Assembly (NCBI GenBank): GCA_001687465.1
Contig: LVLI01000319.1
Coordinates: 39,939 to 103,938, forward strand
Length of the DNA: 64,000 nt
Origin: Halocafeteria seosinensis
Lineage: Eukaryota > Sar > Bigyra > Bicosoecida
Reading direction: 5' to 3'
Positions within the stretch are counted from its first letter, which is position 1; each line of letters begins with the position of its first letter. The notes below the pieces were generated by a model. The model was not told the origin of the DNA, did not search any database, and worked only from the letters and a program-made list of their open reading frames with translations. The translations under genes and the position numbers were made by a program. This document shows, piece after piece, positions 13,187 to 23,771 of the stretch.

Positions 13187-14989
13187 TTAGTGGCCCGCTT
13201 CTTGGCTCTTGATGCAGTCATCTATCAAATTATTGATTTGCTTCCTTTTGCTTGAACTTAGTCCTCCCTCATGTAGCATGCGTTTGAGGGTGTTTAGCTT
13301 TGCCGCCAGCGATCCGTCGGTGTCCCCCGGCTTTGGAGAGGATTCACGTGGAATAAATGTACTTCCACGATATGTTTTCACAAATTCTATTTTCCCTGGA
13401 TCAGAAGACCCGGTATCCACGCGCTCTCTTTTGTATTCATTGCTTGCCTCCGCACGCCATGTAGCTGCAGCTCCTGATGAAGCCACGCTTTCGTCAGGAT
13501 TGAGTTCCGTAGACGAAGCATGCTCTTTTTCCCTACCATAGTCAGCATCTTCGTAATCAACCTCGACAAACTCATCGCTTTCTTCAATCGTCTTTTCGAC
13601 ACTGACTCTATCTTCAGGGTTCAGGGACAGGTATCTTGAGAAGAAAGGGACACTACACTTACCCAACATTCCGTATGAAAGTGACTCTTCAAACGCTACA
13701 TCGTTTCTGAGTTCAAGAGCCTTCACGAAGATGTGACAAGCAGTGCCGACACTATCTGCCTGTAAATCAGCTAAAGTAGCAAGACACTGAGGATTTACCA
13801 AAGACTTGAGAGTGCTAGACATGCTGACGAGTATCGTTACAGAGATCCACTCTAGAGCCTCCAGCAAAGATATCCTACCCCATTGGCGCTTAGGTGTTTC
13901 TGACGGTGTGCAGAAAATTCCAACCCGACCGCAAAATAGCTCGTCCCACAATTTCAGGAGTTGCCCTAGTCGGAATTCCCGAATGAAGAGGAGTTTCAGC
14001 CACTTCAGCCCATACAACAATGGCTCTACTTGCTCCTTCATTAAGTGCGCATGTAAATCAGGGGCTAAATAAGCCAAATCTACATCCTGAATTTTGTGGC
14101 ATATCGTTGTTAGATCTACCGTACCTCCTCGTGTCACCGCTTCGCCGTTGTCACTATCTTCCTCAACTTCTTCCTCCACCCAAACTTCGCCCTTCATGCA
14201 CGGGTCAAAATGTGAGCTATGGAAGTTAGCAGAGTTTATACCCAAGTCTCTTCCTGAATACGCTTCTTGCATTGGACAGTATATAGGTCGCAACTCTCTC
14301 ATCAAGGATTCAAATAGTGTGTACGTGTCCGCTTCAATGTAGGTTAAACTGGCCAGCTCCTGTAGTTGTGAAAATTCGTCTGACTGAAATTCAGATGCAT
14401 TCGATGCATCCGCAACAACTACGAATGCCAATTTTTGAACAATCTCATGCAGTCCTTGGTGGTACCCAGTGTCTTCATGGGCTGAACACCAAATATACAA
14501 CACACGGCGAACAATCCGCGAAATAGCTCTACTCACCGGTAATGCTAAATCTAACGGAGGAAGACGAATGCTGTCCACATTAATTGAGTTTTCAAGAACT
14601 GTCGACTTCTTTGATGACGTTTGCCAAGAGGTTCCGTTGAAAGAATTGAAGTTCAGACACGCAACTGGCACATCTGTATCGAGCTCCTCAGTGGAAGAGT
14701 CCCCCTGGAGCAGAATTTCGGGATGGGGAGGTTCTAACCCGTCAACTTCAGAAAAGGTGTTATACAACTTGTCGTATTTGTGGCGATGTTGGCACAATTT
14801 CTTTCCCAACTGGTCCCAGCAATTTTCCTCCGTACCGTTCGTTTCGCGGGAGTCTTGCGGATGCACTAAGAAACATAACTTCCATATCAGACTCCTTCCA
14901 GGAAAAACAGTTTGATTATTCGATTTGTGTGCAGAAAGAAAAGCCTTTCCGACTTCTTCCACGCTTCGACTTTTCAATAGTTGCTCCAT
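13187..14989 (-). CDS. TBC-domain Rab GTPase-activating protein, TBC1D5-like (about 600 aa)
   Basis: A single open frame on the minus strand. The first ATG is at 14989; the frame stays open to 15046 without another ATG, so an upstream exon cannot be excluded. Both catalytic fingers of TBC proteins are visible: the arginine finger I-x-x-D-x-x-R as INVDSIR (about residues 135-141) and the glutamine finger as GYHQG about 45 residues later. The split TBC domain, with LYGLKWLKLLFIREF after an acidic insert, matches TBC1D5, which in animals acts on Rab7 with retromer at endosomes and autophagosomes. The C-terminal ~150 residues are acidic and Ser-rich with no domain seen. It converges on the E2 gene with 7 bp between stops. 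The Rab7/retromer role is inferred from the family. Confidence 0.85.
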   Translation of the reverse strand: MEQLLKSRSVEEVGKAFLSAHKSNNQTVFPGRSLIWKLCFLVHPQDSRETNGTEENCWDQLGKKLCQHRHKYDKLYNTFSEVDGLEPPHPEILLQGDSSTEELDTDVPVACLNFNSFNGTSWQTSSKKSTVLENSINVDSIRLPPLDLALPVSRAISRIVRRVLYIWCSAHEDTGYHQGLHEIVQKLAFVVVADASNASEFQSDEFSQLQELASLTYIEADTYTLFESLMRELRPIYCPMQEAYSGRDLGINSANFHSSHFDPCMKGEVWVEEEVEEDSDNGEAVTRGGTVDLTTICHKIQDVDLAYLAPDLHAHLMKEQVEPLLYGLKWLKLLFIREFRLGQLLKLWDELFCGRVGIFCTPSETPKRQWGRISLLEALEWISVTILVSMSSTLKSLVNPQCLATLADLQADSVGTACHIFVKALELRNDVAFEESLSYGMLGKCSVPFFSRYLSLNPEDRVSVEKTIEESDEFVEVDYEDADYGREKEHASSTELNPDESVASSGAAATWRAEASNEYKRERVDTGSSDPGKIEFVKTYRGSTFIPRESSPKPGDTDGSLAAKLNTLKRMLHEGGLSSSKRKQINNLIDDCIKSQEAGH

Positions 14990-15095
14990 AGTGAGCTTGT
15001 TGAAAGTTAGACTGGCGGAGAATGCTAATTTGAATTCAGCGATCAACGTATTTCCTACGTCTCACGTATGAGATTCTCAAGCGGTGTGGAATAGC

Positions 15096-15418
15096 TTAAT
15101 ATGAATACAGTAAGTTTTGATTGACCTGTGCGACTTTGATGCCGATGGTGTTCTCTTCGTCGGCAATGCGCTGCAGCAAATTGAAGTCTCTTAGCTCACG
15201 GAGGTGAGCGACCCGGATTCCCACAGCTTAAATAAGGTGTTAAACTTGTTACTCCACCCAGAAACGTGCAAGGATGGAATGTTAGCATAATTTACTTGTG
15301 CGAGGTACGATATCGTGTGAAAGAGTGAATTGACAATCTATCACGCGTTTGACATACTGAAATACAGCATTGAAGTTGAAGCCTAAGGCTTCTCGTTCTG
15401 GCTTGAAGTGGAAGCCAA
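15096..15418 (-). CDS. Unidentified small coding candidate, two 3'-terminal exons seen
   Basis: Two minus-strand open stretches (15418-15296 and 15226-15096) join across a 69-nt GT-AG intron (15295-15227). The phase-1 join restores one frame of about 84 residues ending at TAA (15096-15098). The peptide reads like a normal globular protein (RVAHLRELRDFNLL, IADEENTIGIKVAQ) but I do not recognise it. The first visible exon begins after a plausible acceptor, with an in-frame TAG just upstream, so the 5' end must lie further left in transcription order, in or beyond the 3' region of the MFS gene; I could not find it. A fragment of a small gene, an alternative 3' end of the MFS gene, or a relic are all possible. 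Confidence 0.4.
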
Positions 15419-15505
15419 CTGGCTATTACACATTGCGCACTTCAAATAGTGCGAAGCAGAGCATAGAATTTGCGGTAAGTAAGTTCTCCTTGTGTGACGA
15501 GACGG

Positions 15506-17568
15506 TTAAGTATCTCCTTCGTGTGAGTTCTCGTATGTCTTCTCTAATGAGCGAGGAAGAAGTAGCGTGAGAAGCGACACGCCACCGGCCATGACCGACC
15601 CTAGATAAAAAATGAAATGATAGTCCAGGGGAAACGGCAAACCATTCGTCATCGTCCAGGCAAATATAACAGCTCCTATGGAAGGGCCGACACTCTTTCC
15701 GAACGATCCGAGTGTCATCGCGAGACCATTCATTGCTCCTCTCTGTTCGCGCGGTACTGAGTTATTGATTAGGCGGAAATTGGATGTAAAGGCACAGGTA
15801 GCTGATGCCATTCTAAGAAATGCCCCAACGATTAAGAGAGCGAATCTCTGCATACGCCAAAGAAGAGATTAGACATGTCTAGGGCTCTTAACAAATTTAT
15901 AAGCCTTACCACTCCTTTTGCATGAGGCAATGAAATTGTAGGAAATACAATCGACAACGGCACTTGAAAGGCGGTTCCATAGCGGAATAGACGCACTGGC
16001 CCTACTGCATTATCAAGTTTGCTGTATATGCAAAGCTGAAATATCAAAAGAAGCGACCCCATAGCAACAAAGACGGTTCCCACCAAGGATGTGCCCAGCC
16101 CAAGCCCACCGTCTGACGCCTTAGCCAGGGCGTACAATGGTAGTACATCACCGATCATGATTTGCACTAGGCTCCATGTCGTGTAGAGGCCAAGAACCAA
16201 CCGGACAGTTTTATCTCCTAACAAATTCAATTCTTTGTGTTCCGATTTCTCGTTCACTGCGGGTTCCTCGTCTTCCGGCCTCTTCTCACGAGAGCTACTA
16301 CCTTGTGTTTGTCCCTCTAAACTGTCACTTGGCTCGTCCATCTCCTCAGGAGACGCAAATTCAAACGGAGAGCCTTCGTCTTCCCCCAATTCTGGCTCGT
16401 CCCTGACATCTTCGAATATTCTCCCACTGGCTCCCAAATCTTGTTTGCTTCTGCTGCTGCTGTCCATGTGCTCGACGTCCACATTATTAGCTTCCGCGCT
16501 ATCTTCTACAAGCTTGCCATACTTAACCTTTCGTAGAGCTGTATCATTTTCAACAGTAGAATTCCCAGAAAATTCTTTGGATGGGGAATAGTAGTCGCGG
16601 TCCTTTTCTGGGGTTCTTGCTACCGCAAACATCAGCCAGTTGCTCGCGTTGTACATACAGCCTAGAGAGCCGACACTAGCATGTACTTTGGATTGGTTGC
16701 TGTGCCTTGCCGATGCTGATAACGTTTCAGGAAGCCAATATATACACGTAATCCAACTCGCTAGGCCAATCAAACCCGATATAAGACATGGAAGTAGAAA
16801 CGGGAAGTCGCGAAGAATGCCTACCTCAGCGAAGACAGAAGGATACTTCGATACCGGCTGAGACAATAGGCCGCCAAACGCTGGACCTATTGCAAGACCC
16901 AGCCCCCAAGTGGCTGTCACTGTCGCCATTCCTTTGGCCTGTTGCTTTTCCGAACAGATTTCAGAAACACACGTCTTGGCAGTCCCAACGACACCATTCA
17001 TCATTCCTGACAGCAATCTGATGATCACAGCCCAACTATAGCTGAAGCTAAATCCGAAGGCAGTGCTTAAGAAAATTAAAGAAAAGCTTCCGAAGGCTAG
17101 AACAGGCTTTCTACCATGTATATCACTCCAGTTACCCCAAGCAAAACTTGACAGCGTTCTTCCAACCATAAACGCACTGGTCACATACCCAGCATAGAAC
17201 CCATACTCGTTCTCGTTGCTCGCCATCCCCAATTGTTGAACCATGGGTCCCACAAACGGGAAAAGCATTGTCATACTAAAAGCACTACTGAATAAAACCA
17301 CACTGAGCGTAAACACCTGTAAGATAGGAAATGGCTTGTCATCTTCCTCCGTCACCTCGTCCGTGTCGATACCATCCACCTCGTCCCTCGTTTGATGCTC
17401 GCCATTGTGATGCAATAGTGTCTCTCTGTCGTCAACCTCCTCCTCCTCATTGTCTTCGCCTCTCTCCTGCCTGTCTTTTCTGACTTGTGGTACTATCTCG
17501 ATGGCTGAAGACCTATTGTCAGGGGCTTCCTCCGTGGATGTTCCACGGCGTCTCGTCCCTGTCGGCAT
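15506..17568 (-). CDS. Major facilitator superfamily transporter, ZIFL/MFSD-like (666 aa, 2 exons)
   Basis: Exons in transcription order: 17568-15910 and 15847-15506, with a 62-nt intron in phase 0. The N-terminal ~75 residues are acidic and cytosolic-looking. Membrane segments follow from LQVFTLSVVLFSSAFSMT. The MFS loop 2-3 signature appears as GNWSDIHGRKPVLAFG, and the fourth/fifth helices carry RLLSGMMNGVVGT and GLAIGPAFGG. A hydrophilic acidic loop of about 150 residues separates the two six-helix halves, longer than usual. This pattern is that of the zinc-induced-facilitator-like / YCR023C group of proton-coupled antiporters, whose substrates vary; I infer no specific substrate. No signal peptide is apparent. 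Confidence 0.9.
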
Positions 17569-19117
17569 CTTTCTACCGCCACTCTATTGAAGCTGAGAGT
17601 CCGATGGAATCTTGACGGAAGCACCCAAGGAGATAATGGACCAGGGGAATCTCGGCAAACTTTGATGAGATAATCAACTCCACCTAGGTTCACATACGAA
17701 CAGGCGGGGAAATGAGTGCCTATTATTATTGACCTCTGCAAGATCTTGTGCTGTGATAATACAGTGCCTGCCTTCCTATGTGAATCGTACAAGACAGTGT
17801 ATATTCGCAATGCCATTCAAGTCAGTGATGGGATAGGCGTGCATAAGACAGGGGACTTATTTGTGAAGTCTCCTGGTGGTGTCCGTCACTCGGTGATTTG
17901 ATACTCCAATCTCGAACTTGGTTCATTGAACGAACCGGGTATTCCTCGTGTTGTAATTTCAAAACCAGAAGAAACGAATTATTTAGCTACCTAAAACAGG
18001 TTTCGAGCATGGGTTCGCAAACCACGGACTATACATATATGTATTTCACACAGTCGTCATCATGGAAGCTTTCATGCCTACCGCGTCACACTCTTTCGAC
18101 GGTTTATTATCTTTACTACCCCATGAATCGTATGGGAGTGTGATTGAGTCGAATCTTTAAATAAGATATACTTGTCGATGCCCATGTTTCGCGACTTCTC
18201 TACATCATTAAACCGCATGTCAATGTCACCATCCGTTATATGTAGAGACCGTTGCATCCCATGCAAGGATTTGAAGAAAATCGTAGCAGGGAATTTATAT
18301 GTGGAAAATCCGGAAACTCTACGTTGGAATTGCACCTTCGAACGAAGTTTGGGTCAAACTGATTCAAGCAGACGTCGACGCCAACGAAAACTTCTCGAAG
18401 GCAAAATCAAATTGCTAACCAAAACTCGAATCATAATAGTTTACTTGCAGGAATTCAATATCTCTACTGAACGCTGCAAGCTCCATTCGTTCGGAAACTC
18501 TGGCCGCCAGAGTCTGGGCGGCGAGTAAAGGCTGCGAGTCGCACATAGCTTCCCGGAAGTGCCAATCGTGCTGTGTTCTTGGCAACCCACACGGGGCTTA
18601 TCTTTCAGTTTTCTTTCCCTTGAAATATATCGTCAACATCAGCTGTCGGACAGAAAAATGTCTGTAGTTCGTTCGTGATGGCAGAAGAGTCTGACAATTT
18701 GGCAAGTGGATGCTACTGGCTACCGGCATGTTCGAACAATCTCATTGAACAATACAAATGCGTTAAGATAGATGTGCACTGTTCTTTTATCCGTCTACAG
18801 CAAACTTTTTTCTCTGACCATCAGCTGAAACCGGTTGGCCACCCCAGGCAGTTTCGCTGAAGTTGGCTGAGTATTACGCTGCGGAGTTGGCCGCAGTACC
18901 ATGAACAAACCAATCATTGGTAATTTATGGAACCTGAATTTTTTAATTCAGCTCCCCAAGACTTCCCTCACACCGAAGCAGGTGCGAATCACAAACACAT
19001 TGCATTGTCTGGTACTCGCACGTAGAACGAAGACATTCGCTGCTTCCCATTTGCTTTCCTAGAACTTCGGTTTTGAATCGTTCGTCGCCTGTCTGTTCAG
19101 GATATTCGCCAAGTACA
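17569..19117. other. 1.5 kb spacer upstream of the bHLH-PAS array
   Basis: This lies between the divergent MFS gene and the first bHLH-PAS gene, so it should hold both promoters. An imperfect ~34-bp repeat at 17590-17623 recurs at 20431-20464. The open stretch 18172-18528 encodes an Arg-rich patch (SSRRRRQRK) followed by a possible splice acceptor, but has no convincing homology. No RNA gene was recognised. Confidence 0.45.
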
Positions 19118-20398
19118 ATGTCTCTTCAAAGGAAGAGACGCCTTGACAAATGCGATATCCGCTTTGGATCCCCAGTAGATGATTCGCCTCTGTACATGTA
19201 AGCCTAGTTTATTAAAGACCTGGATTCCCAGTGACACGCCTACTCATATTCTCCCTATGATCTACAGCAACAGCGATACAATGCATAGGAGAGAAGCAGG
19301 AGGAACGTCGTCAGCTCCAACAGCAGTGATTGATACCAAACATTCGTAAGTGGTGTCTCTCTCCAACGAAGGTGAGTTAACGTAGAACACCCAACACATA
19401 CAGGAGGCGCCGTCAAGTTCAAAACTTATCTGAACAAAAACGAGCGAAAAAAATCCGCAAGGAAATTGATAAAATGGAGCACCTATTGAATGTAAGGCAT
19501 GCACAAGCTTACCTAGGAGACTCTCCAAATACCTAGTGTCGCTTTCCTGCAGCGCGCAAACAAGCAGCCTAGAACTGACAGACACTCAATACTTGCAAGT
19601 ACAGTGAGTTATATAGAGGAGCTTGAGGGCAAACTAGCGTCGGCTAACAAGCACGTAGGTGACCCAAGAGGTAAGTATGAGCCCTTATGTCCTACGTTTC
19701 TTCATGTTTACACAGTGCCCACACCCACAGCTAACGTTTACCCGGTCGCTTTCAAATACCACGGGCTTCCTCAAGTAATAGTCTCATCGAATGACTTTTT
19801 GCTTGACTGCAACAAAATGTTCCATTGGTTGACAGGCCTCCACCGAGATGAGGTTATAGGACGGTCCCTGAGCAGTGTTTTTCCCGGTCTAAGGTTCCAA
19901 AAAGTTCAGGAGATGATTCGGTTGTCAAAATACTTCGATAGTGACATGTGTTCTCATTCATGTCGGCAGCGCTGTCTGTGCAAGTATCACACAACAGAAG
20001 TGTTCCTCTCTGTTTCCTTGGTGCGCCATCATCCATATGACACGACATCTCTCGTACTCACTGTTTTGCCTTTGATCTACACTGACGCTCCAGACGGTAG
20101 TACGTACATGCTGAACGATGACGGTCAACTAAGGATTGCAGCGCAGGGCATAGTCGAGGATAGAACCGAATGCTCCCTACGCTTCACCGGATACAGAGTG
20201 GATCATCCAAGCAGCATCTTTGATCCACCAGCTAACACTTCTACGACTCCTAGTCGCCTTGATACCACAGGAAACGTGGACAATGTTGCAGAGGAGGAAG
20301 CGCACACAGGACAGTTAGCTTTAGAGCCAGAGTCTCCTGGCACACATGGCGATCCATTCTTCACGCAGTTGAGTGACTGGCCTCCTCCAGGTATATGA
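19118..20398 (+). CDS. bHLH-PAS transcription factor, array copy A (343 aa, 5 exons)
   Basis: Exons: 19118-19197, 19268-19345, 19404-19491, 19553-19670, 19731-20398 (the last acceptor could also be 15 nt upstream, same frame). Intron phases 2,2,0,1 match the other four copies. Exons 3-4 encode the bHLH: basic/helix 1 as QNLSEQKRAKKIRKEI, and helix 2 as RHSILASTVSYIEELEGKL, with the loop interrupted by intron 3. The basic region has Gln where copies B-E have the E-box-contacting His, while the Glu is kept. Exon 5 encodes one PAS domain with the array signature LLDCNKMFHWLTGL, then a Cys-rich stretch. The C-terminal ~90 residues are polar. As a class, bHLH-PAS proteins dimerise and regulate genes through E-box-like sites, PAS sensing a ligand or partner. 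Target and signal are unknown. Confidence 0.85.
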
Positions 20399-21035
20399 GT
20401 AACTTTCCAACTCAGGACCACTCTTAGTTAAACTGAACGTCCAATGGAACCTTGATGGAACCATCTAATGCGCAGCATGCCAAACTTTGGCAAGAACGCT
20501 TGTTCAGGACCCTCCTAAACCGAGGTCAGATAATATTTTGTGTTGATTCATTGAGATTAACAAACTACCAATGGGATACTGATGTATGATTCATTGATCT
20601 GCATCAATAGCACGAGTTGCTGGCAGCATGTGGTACTGGAAGACATCTGCCGTGCTGTAGTTTCACAGAGCACCGCCTCTTTCGATATAGAACTGAAACG
20701 CTCTTGCATTCCACATTTTACGACTTAGCGTAACATGTAGACTATATTATGCAGTACCTGATACCCACCTGTAGACACAAACTAAAGTACTGCCTAGAGG
20801 GAGCAAGGCAGGGGCTCTCTTCTTCCTGCCTTGACCGAATGACGTAGGAATGGATGGACCTGATTAACAACCCATCCTCACATGATACCATTTTCATGCT
20901 ATCGTGGAAACTTCCATAGCGACTCTTTTCTTCTGTTTCTCTGGCCAGACACGCGTCAAGCCGGCTTCTGAAGCACCATGGAGTCATGATGAACATGTCC
21001 GGTTGCGCCACATACCTGTGTCTGTGTGTGTGTGT

Positions 21036-21081
<46 letters not shown>

Positions 21082-21556
21082 CACATATATACGGTACCAT
21101 CAAAAGCCTATCCGGCTGATGCAGTGGCCAAAACCACTGTACACAACTGTCGCTTAAACAATCATAGTACGTGACCTTAGTGTATCATCCAATTCATGTT
21201 CATCAATCTAGACGCGGTCTTGTGAGTCCTGGGTTGAAACGCCCCGGCTTCCGCGTGGAAGCTGCAACGTAATACGCCACTACGCGGACTGCGTCGCGGA
21301 GATGCTGTCCATGTCACATTCAATGGTGGAGTACACTATCCTCTCAACACGTGTGAGCATTCGTGGGTTTGATTACCTACAGACTGATCCAACCACAAAC
21401 TTAATTTGATTCATATCTTTTCCGTAGAGGGTTTCATGTGTTTGCCTGTCCCCACGGGCCCTGAACTGCTGTAGTGCTTGCGAGCTTGGGAAAGAGAGGC
21501 GGCAATTGTTCCACTCGTTCAACTAGCTACAAAGAGAAGAACGAAAAAGAACTAAG
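20399..21556. other. Spacer between bHLH-PAS copies A and B
   Basis: This 1.16 kb non-coding region contains a (TG)n microsatellite and the second copy of a ~34-bp imperfect repeat (20431-20464). A CACGTG hexamer near 21349 lies about 200 bp before copy B and is an E-box by sequence; use by the array's own products is only a guess. No gene was seen. Confidence 0.5.
21017..21079. repeat. (TG)n microsatellite
   Basis: About 63 bp of TG dinucleotides, interrupted only by single C substitutions near 21022 and 21040. It lies in the spacer between bHLH-PAS copies A and B and is a candidate slippage or recombination-prone site. Confidence 0.95.
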
Positions 21557-22968
21557 ATGAAGCGTGTTCGAAGAACGGATCAAACACCGTCAACAGAGGG
21601 CTCTGGCAACAGGTAAGTCATGCTGCTTCGAAGATTCGAGCTGGTTGTATGGTATTCCATTAACACCCCTCCGTCGTCTCTTAGCAGAGACTCAGACGAT
21701 GATCATGACCCCGAAACACTCAGCGGAAGAGGAAATAGGAGGAAAAAGAGTGTTAGACCTGGAGAAAAGGATAAATTTGGGTACGGAGCGTTGTTTTCTA
21801 CACAAGGACTTGATGCTTCCGTGTTCATCCATCTCTGCAGAAACGACCGCTTCACCCATAATCTAGCTGAGAAACGACGCTCAGAACGAATAAGGAAACA
21901 AGTGCAGCACTTGGAAGAGATGCTCAAAGTACGTGTACTGCGATAATCTGCAACTGTGCATGAACTTGCTTGAACATCGATCCCTCTGCAGCAAGCGGGA
22001 AGAGAGAGTAAGAGGGATCGAAGCTCCATCCTAGCGAGCACAGCATCTTATATCAAGGAATTAGAACAGTCAATCGCATCGATGCGGGAATCGTCTAACT
22101 GTACGTTTTATGTAAGGCACATTCCCCCAAGCATGAAAATACTTTATCCGGTTTTTGTACATAAGCAGTGGCCATGACCACCCCTGCGACACCATTTGCT
22201 ACTAGCATGAGCAGATACGGGAAAGTCGATGCGGCCCTGGACTATCACTCCCTCTTCGTCGCTGAAGGGCTGCCGAAAGCTGTTGCCTCACTGAGTGGCA
22301 AGTTCTTGGACTGTAATGCAATGTTTACGTGGCTGACGGGATACTCTCGAGACAAGCTCACTAGTTTGTCGTTCTTCGATCTAACTCCTGAGCGAGAGCT
22401 AAACAAGACCCAAGCAATGGTTGGAGAATTGCTATCTCTCTGCCAAGGTGAATGTAGTTACAACGGATGCTGTTCGAAATCCTTTCGAAAGGAATGTATC
22501 TTCAATGACAGACTGGAAGAAGTTTACATTATTCTGTCGTTGGTTTGCAAAGAACAAGGGTCTCCTCAGCATTTTGCCTGCACGGTGCTCCCGCTGGTAT
22601 ATGCGGACGCCAGAGCTCAGTCTGTGTTCTGCGTAGACGTCGATGGGAAGGCGGAACGGACGAAGTCCCTTCCCACGACAGGCTCGAACTGCTGCTCATT
22701 GTCGTTTACCCACCATCCTCAAGTACCGGTTGGAACGCAGTCCACTCAAGGAAACAGCTCGTCCTTACAGATACATGGGGGACAGGTTCCGTCTATAGCC
22801 ATACCTGAACACGTCCCCGACGAATCATTTGACACTTATTCGGACATGAATGAATTGAATTTCCCGGCAACGGGCATGGACCACTCTGGAAGTGAGTTCT
22901 TTGGGACGCCGTGGAGCCAACCGACCTCGGAGGATAATCCATTTCCATCGTCCACCTATTTTGGATAG
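21557..22968 (+). CDS. bHLH-PAS transcription factor, array copy B (381 aa, 5 exons)
   Basis: Exons: 21557-21612, 21688-21780, 21841-21928, 21992-22100, 22169-22968; phases 2,2,0,1. The second intron (60 nt) is in frame and without stops, but its position, length and CAG acceptor match the other copies, so I treat it as an intron. The basic region HNLAEKRRSERIRKQ has the full His-Glu-Arg pattern of canonical E-box binders; helix 2 is RSSILASTASYIKELE. Exon 5 encodes one PAS domain (KFLDCNAMFTWLTGYSRDKL) followed by a second conserved block (SFRKECIFNDR) shared with other copies. A short Lys/Arg-rich first exon (MKRVRR) resembles copy C. The C-terminus is Ser/Pro/acidic, as activation regions often are. 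Most similar by eye to copy C. Confidence 0.88.
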
Positions 22969-23771
22969 CGGCACTTGAATCATTAAAATTATGCATATTT
23001 CGTGTTTTCGCGCGACAACGTGTGCTCGCGCGTCTTGTTCCATGCAACTATCCATGGACGTCTTCCGGTAGGAGCAATACCATAGGATAGGATACAGTTT
23101 TAGCATTTAGTTCTCTGCTTTCCACCTCAACGACGAATGTCAAACCGATATCAGAAGTCGCCTCCCCCTATCTTTATGGAAGCGTCGCCACTCAATTTAC
23201 TTTCCATTCCGATGGTCTGTTTGCACAATATCGAGCACCATATAATTGCACAACTCTCAAATCGTCGTGAAAGTGCACGCGTATGAGTTTATATACTGTA
23301 GTGCTCCTACCGGAAAGAATCTAGTCTACATGATACACTGCTAAACCCCTCCAGTAATCAATCCAGTGTCCTCACGTAGAGGCTTATCAACGCTATAGGC
23401 TATAGCCCGCATAGTGCAACCTGATTCCGCACCTGTCGTGCTGTGTAAATAGCTCCGATACGCTGCTTCCGCTGCTGAAGTTCCGAGCCGCAGCATGATG
23501 TTGTACTTCAATAATGGCATTCAACGGTGGAGCCAAAGAGCCCCACACTTGCAAGTTTAGAAAGCTAATTTGGAGTCGAACTTTTTTGGCAAAATTTTGG
23601 GAGTACTTTCCCCAAGATACTCCGGTGTTGTTCGTTTTCCCTCTGCTGCCTGCTTAACGGAAGATTGAACAGCGAGCCGTGCCATACGAGCAAAACCATT
23701 TGTGTTCGTTCGATAGTGGGACGCCCAGTACTGTTCCAACAAGCAGGAAGTTCCCAAAGCTCCAGGGAACG
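22969..23771. other. Spacer between bHLH-PAS copies B and C
   Basis: 803 bp without a supported gene. It should contain the 3' flank of copy B and the promoter of copy C. No tract repeat or RNA gene was recognised. Confidence 0.45.

Noticed and set aside
13187-14989. Loss of the TBC arginine finger
   Set aside because: At first LDLALPVSR looked like a disrupted IxxDxxR, but INVDSIR just upstream aligns properly, so both fingers are present.
15121-15183. Plus-strand stretch reading DLCDFDADGVLFVGNAL, HAD- or EF-hand-like
   Set aside because: It stops after about 20 codons and has no supporting splice partners; the opposite strand gives a longer spliced frame with a typical intron.
21200-21400. 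Possible tRNA (G/T-rich stretch with a GGGTTGAAAC word)
   Set aside because: No A-box/B-box pair at proper spacing and no cloverleaf could be drawn.
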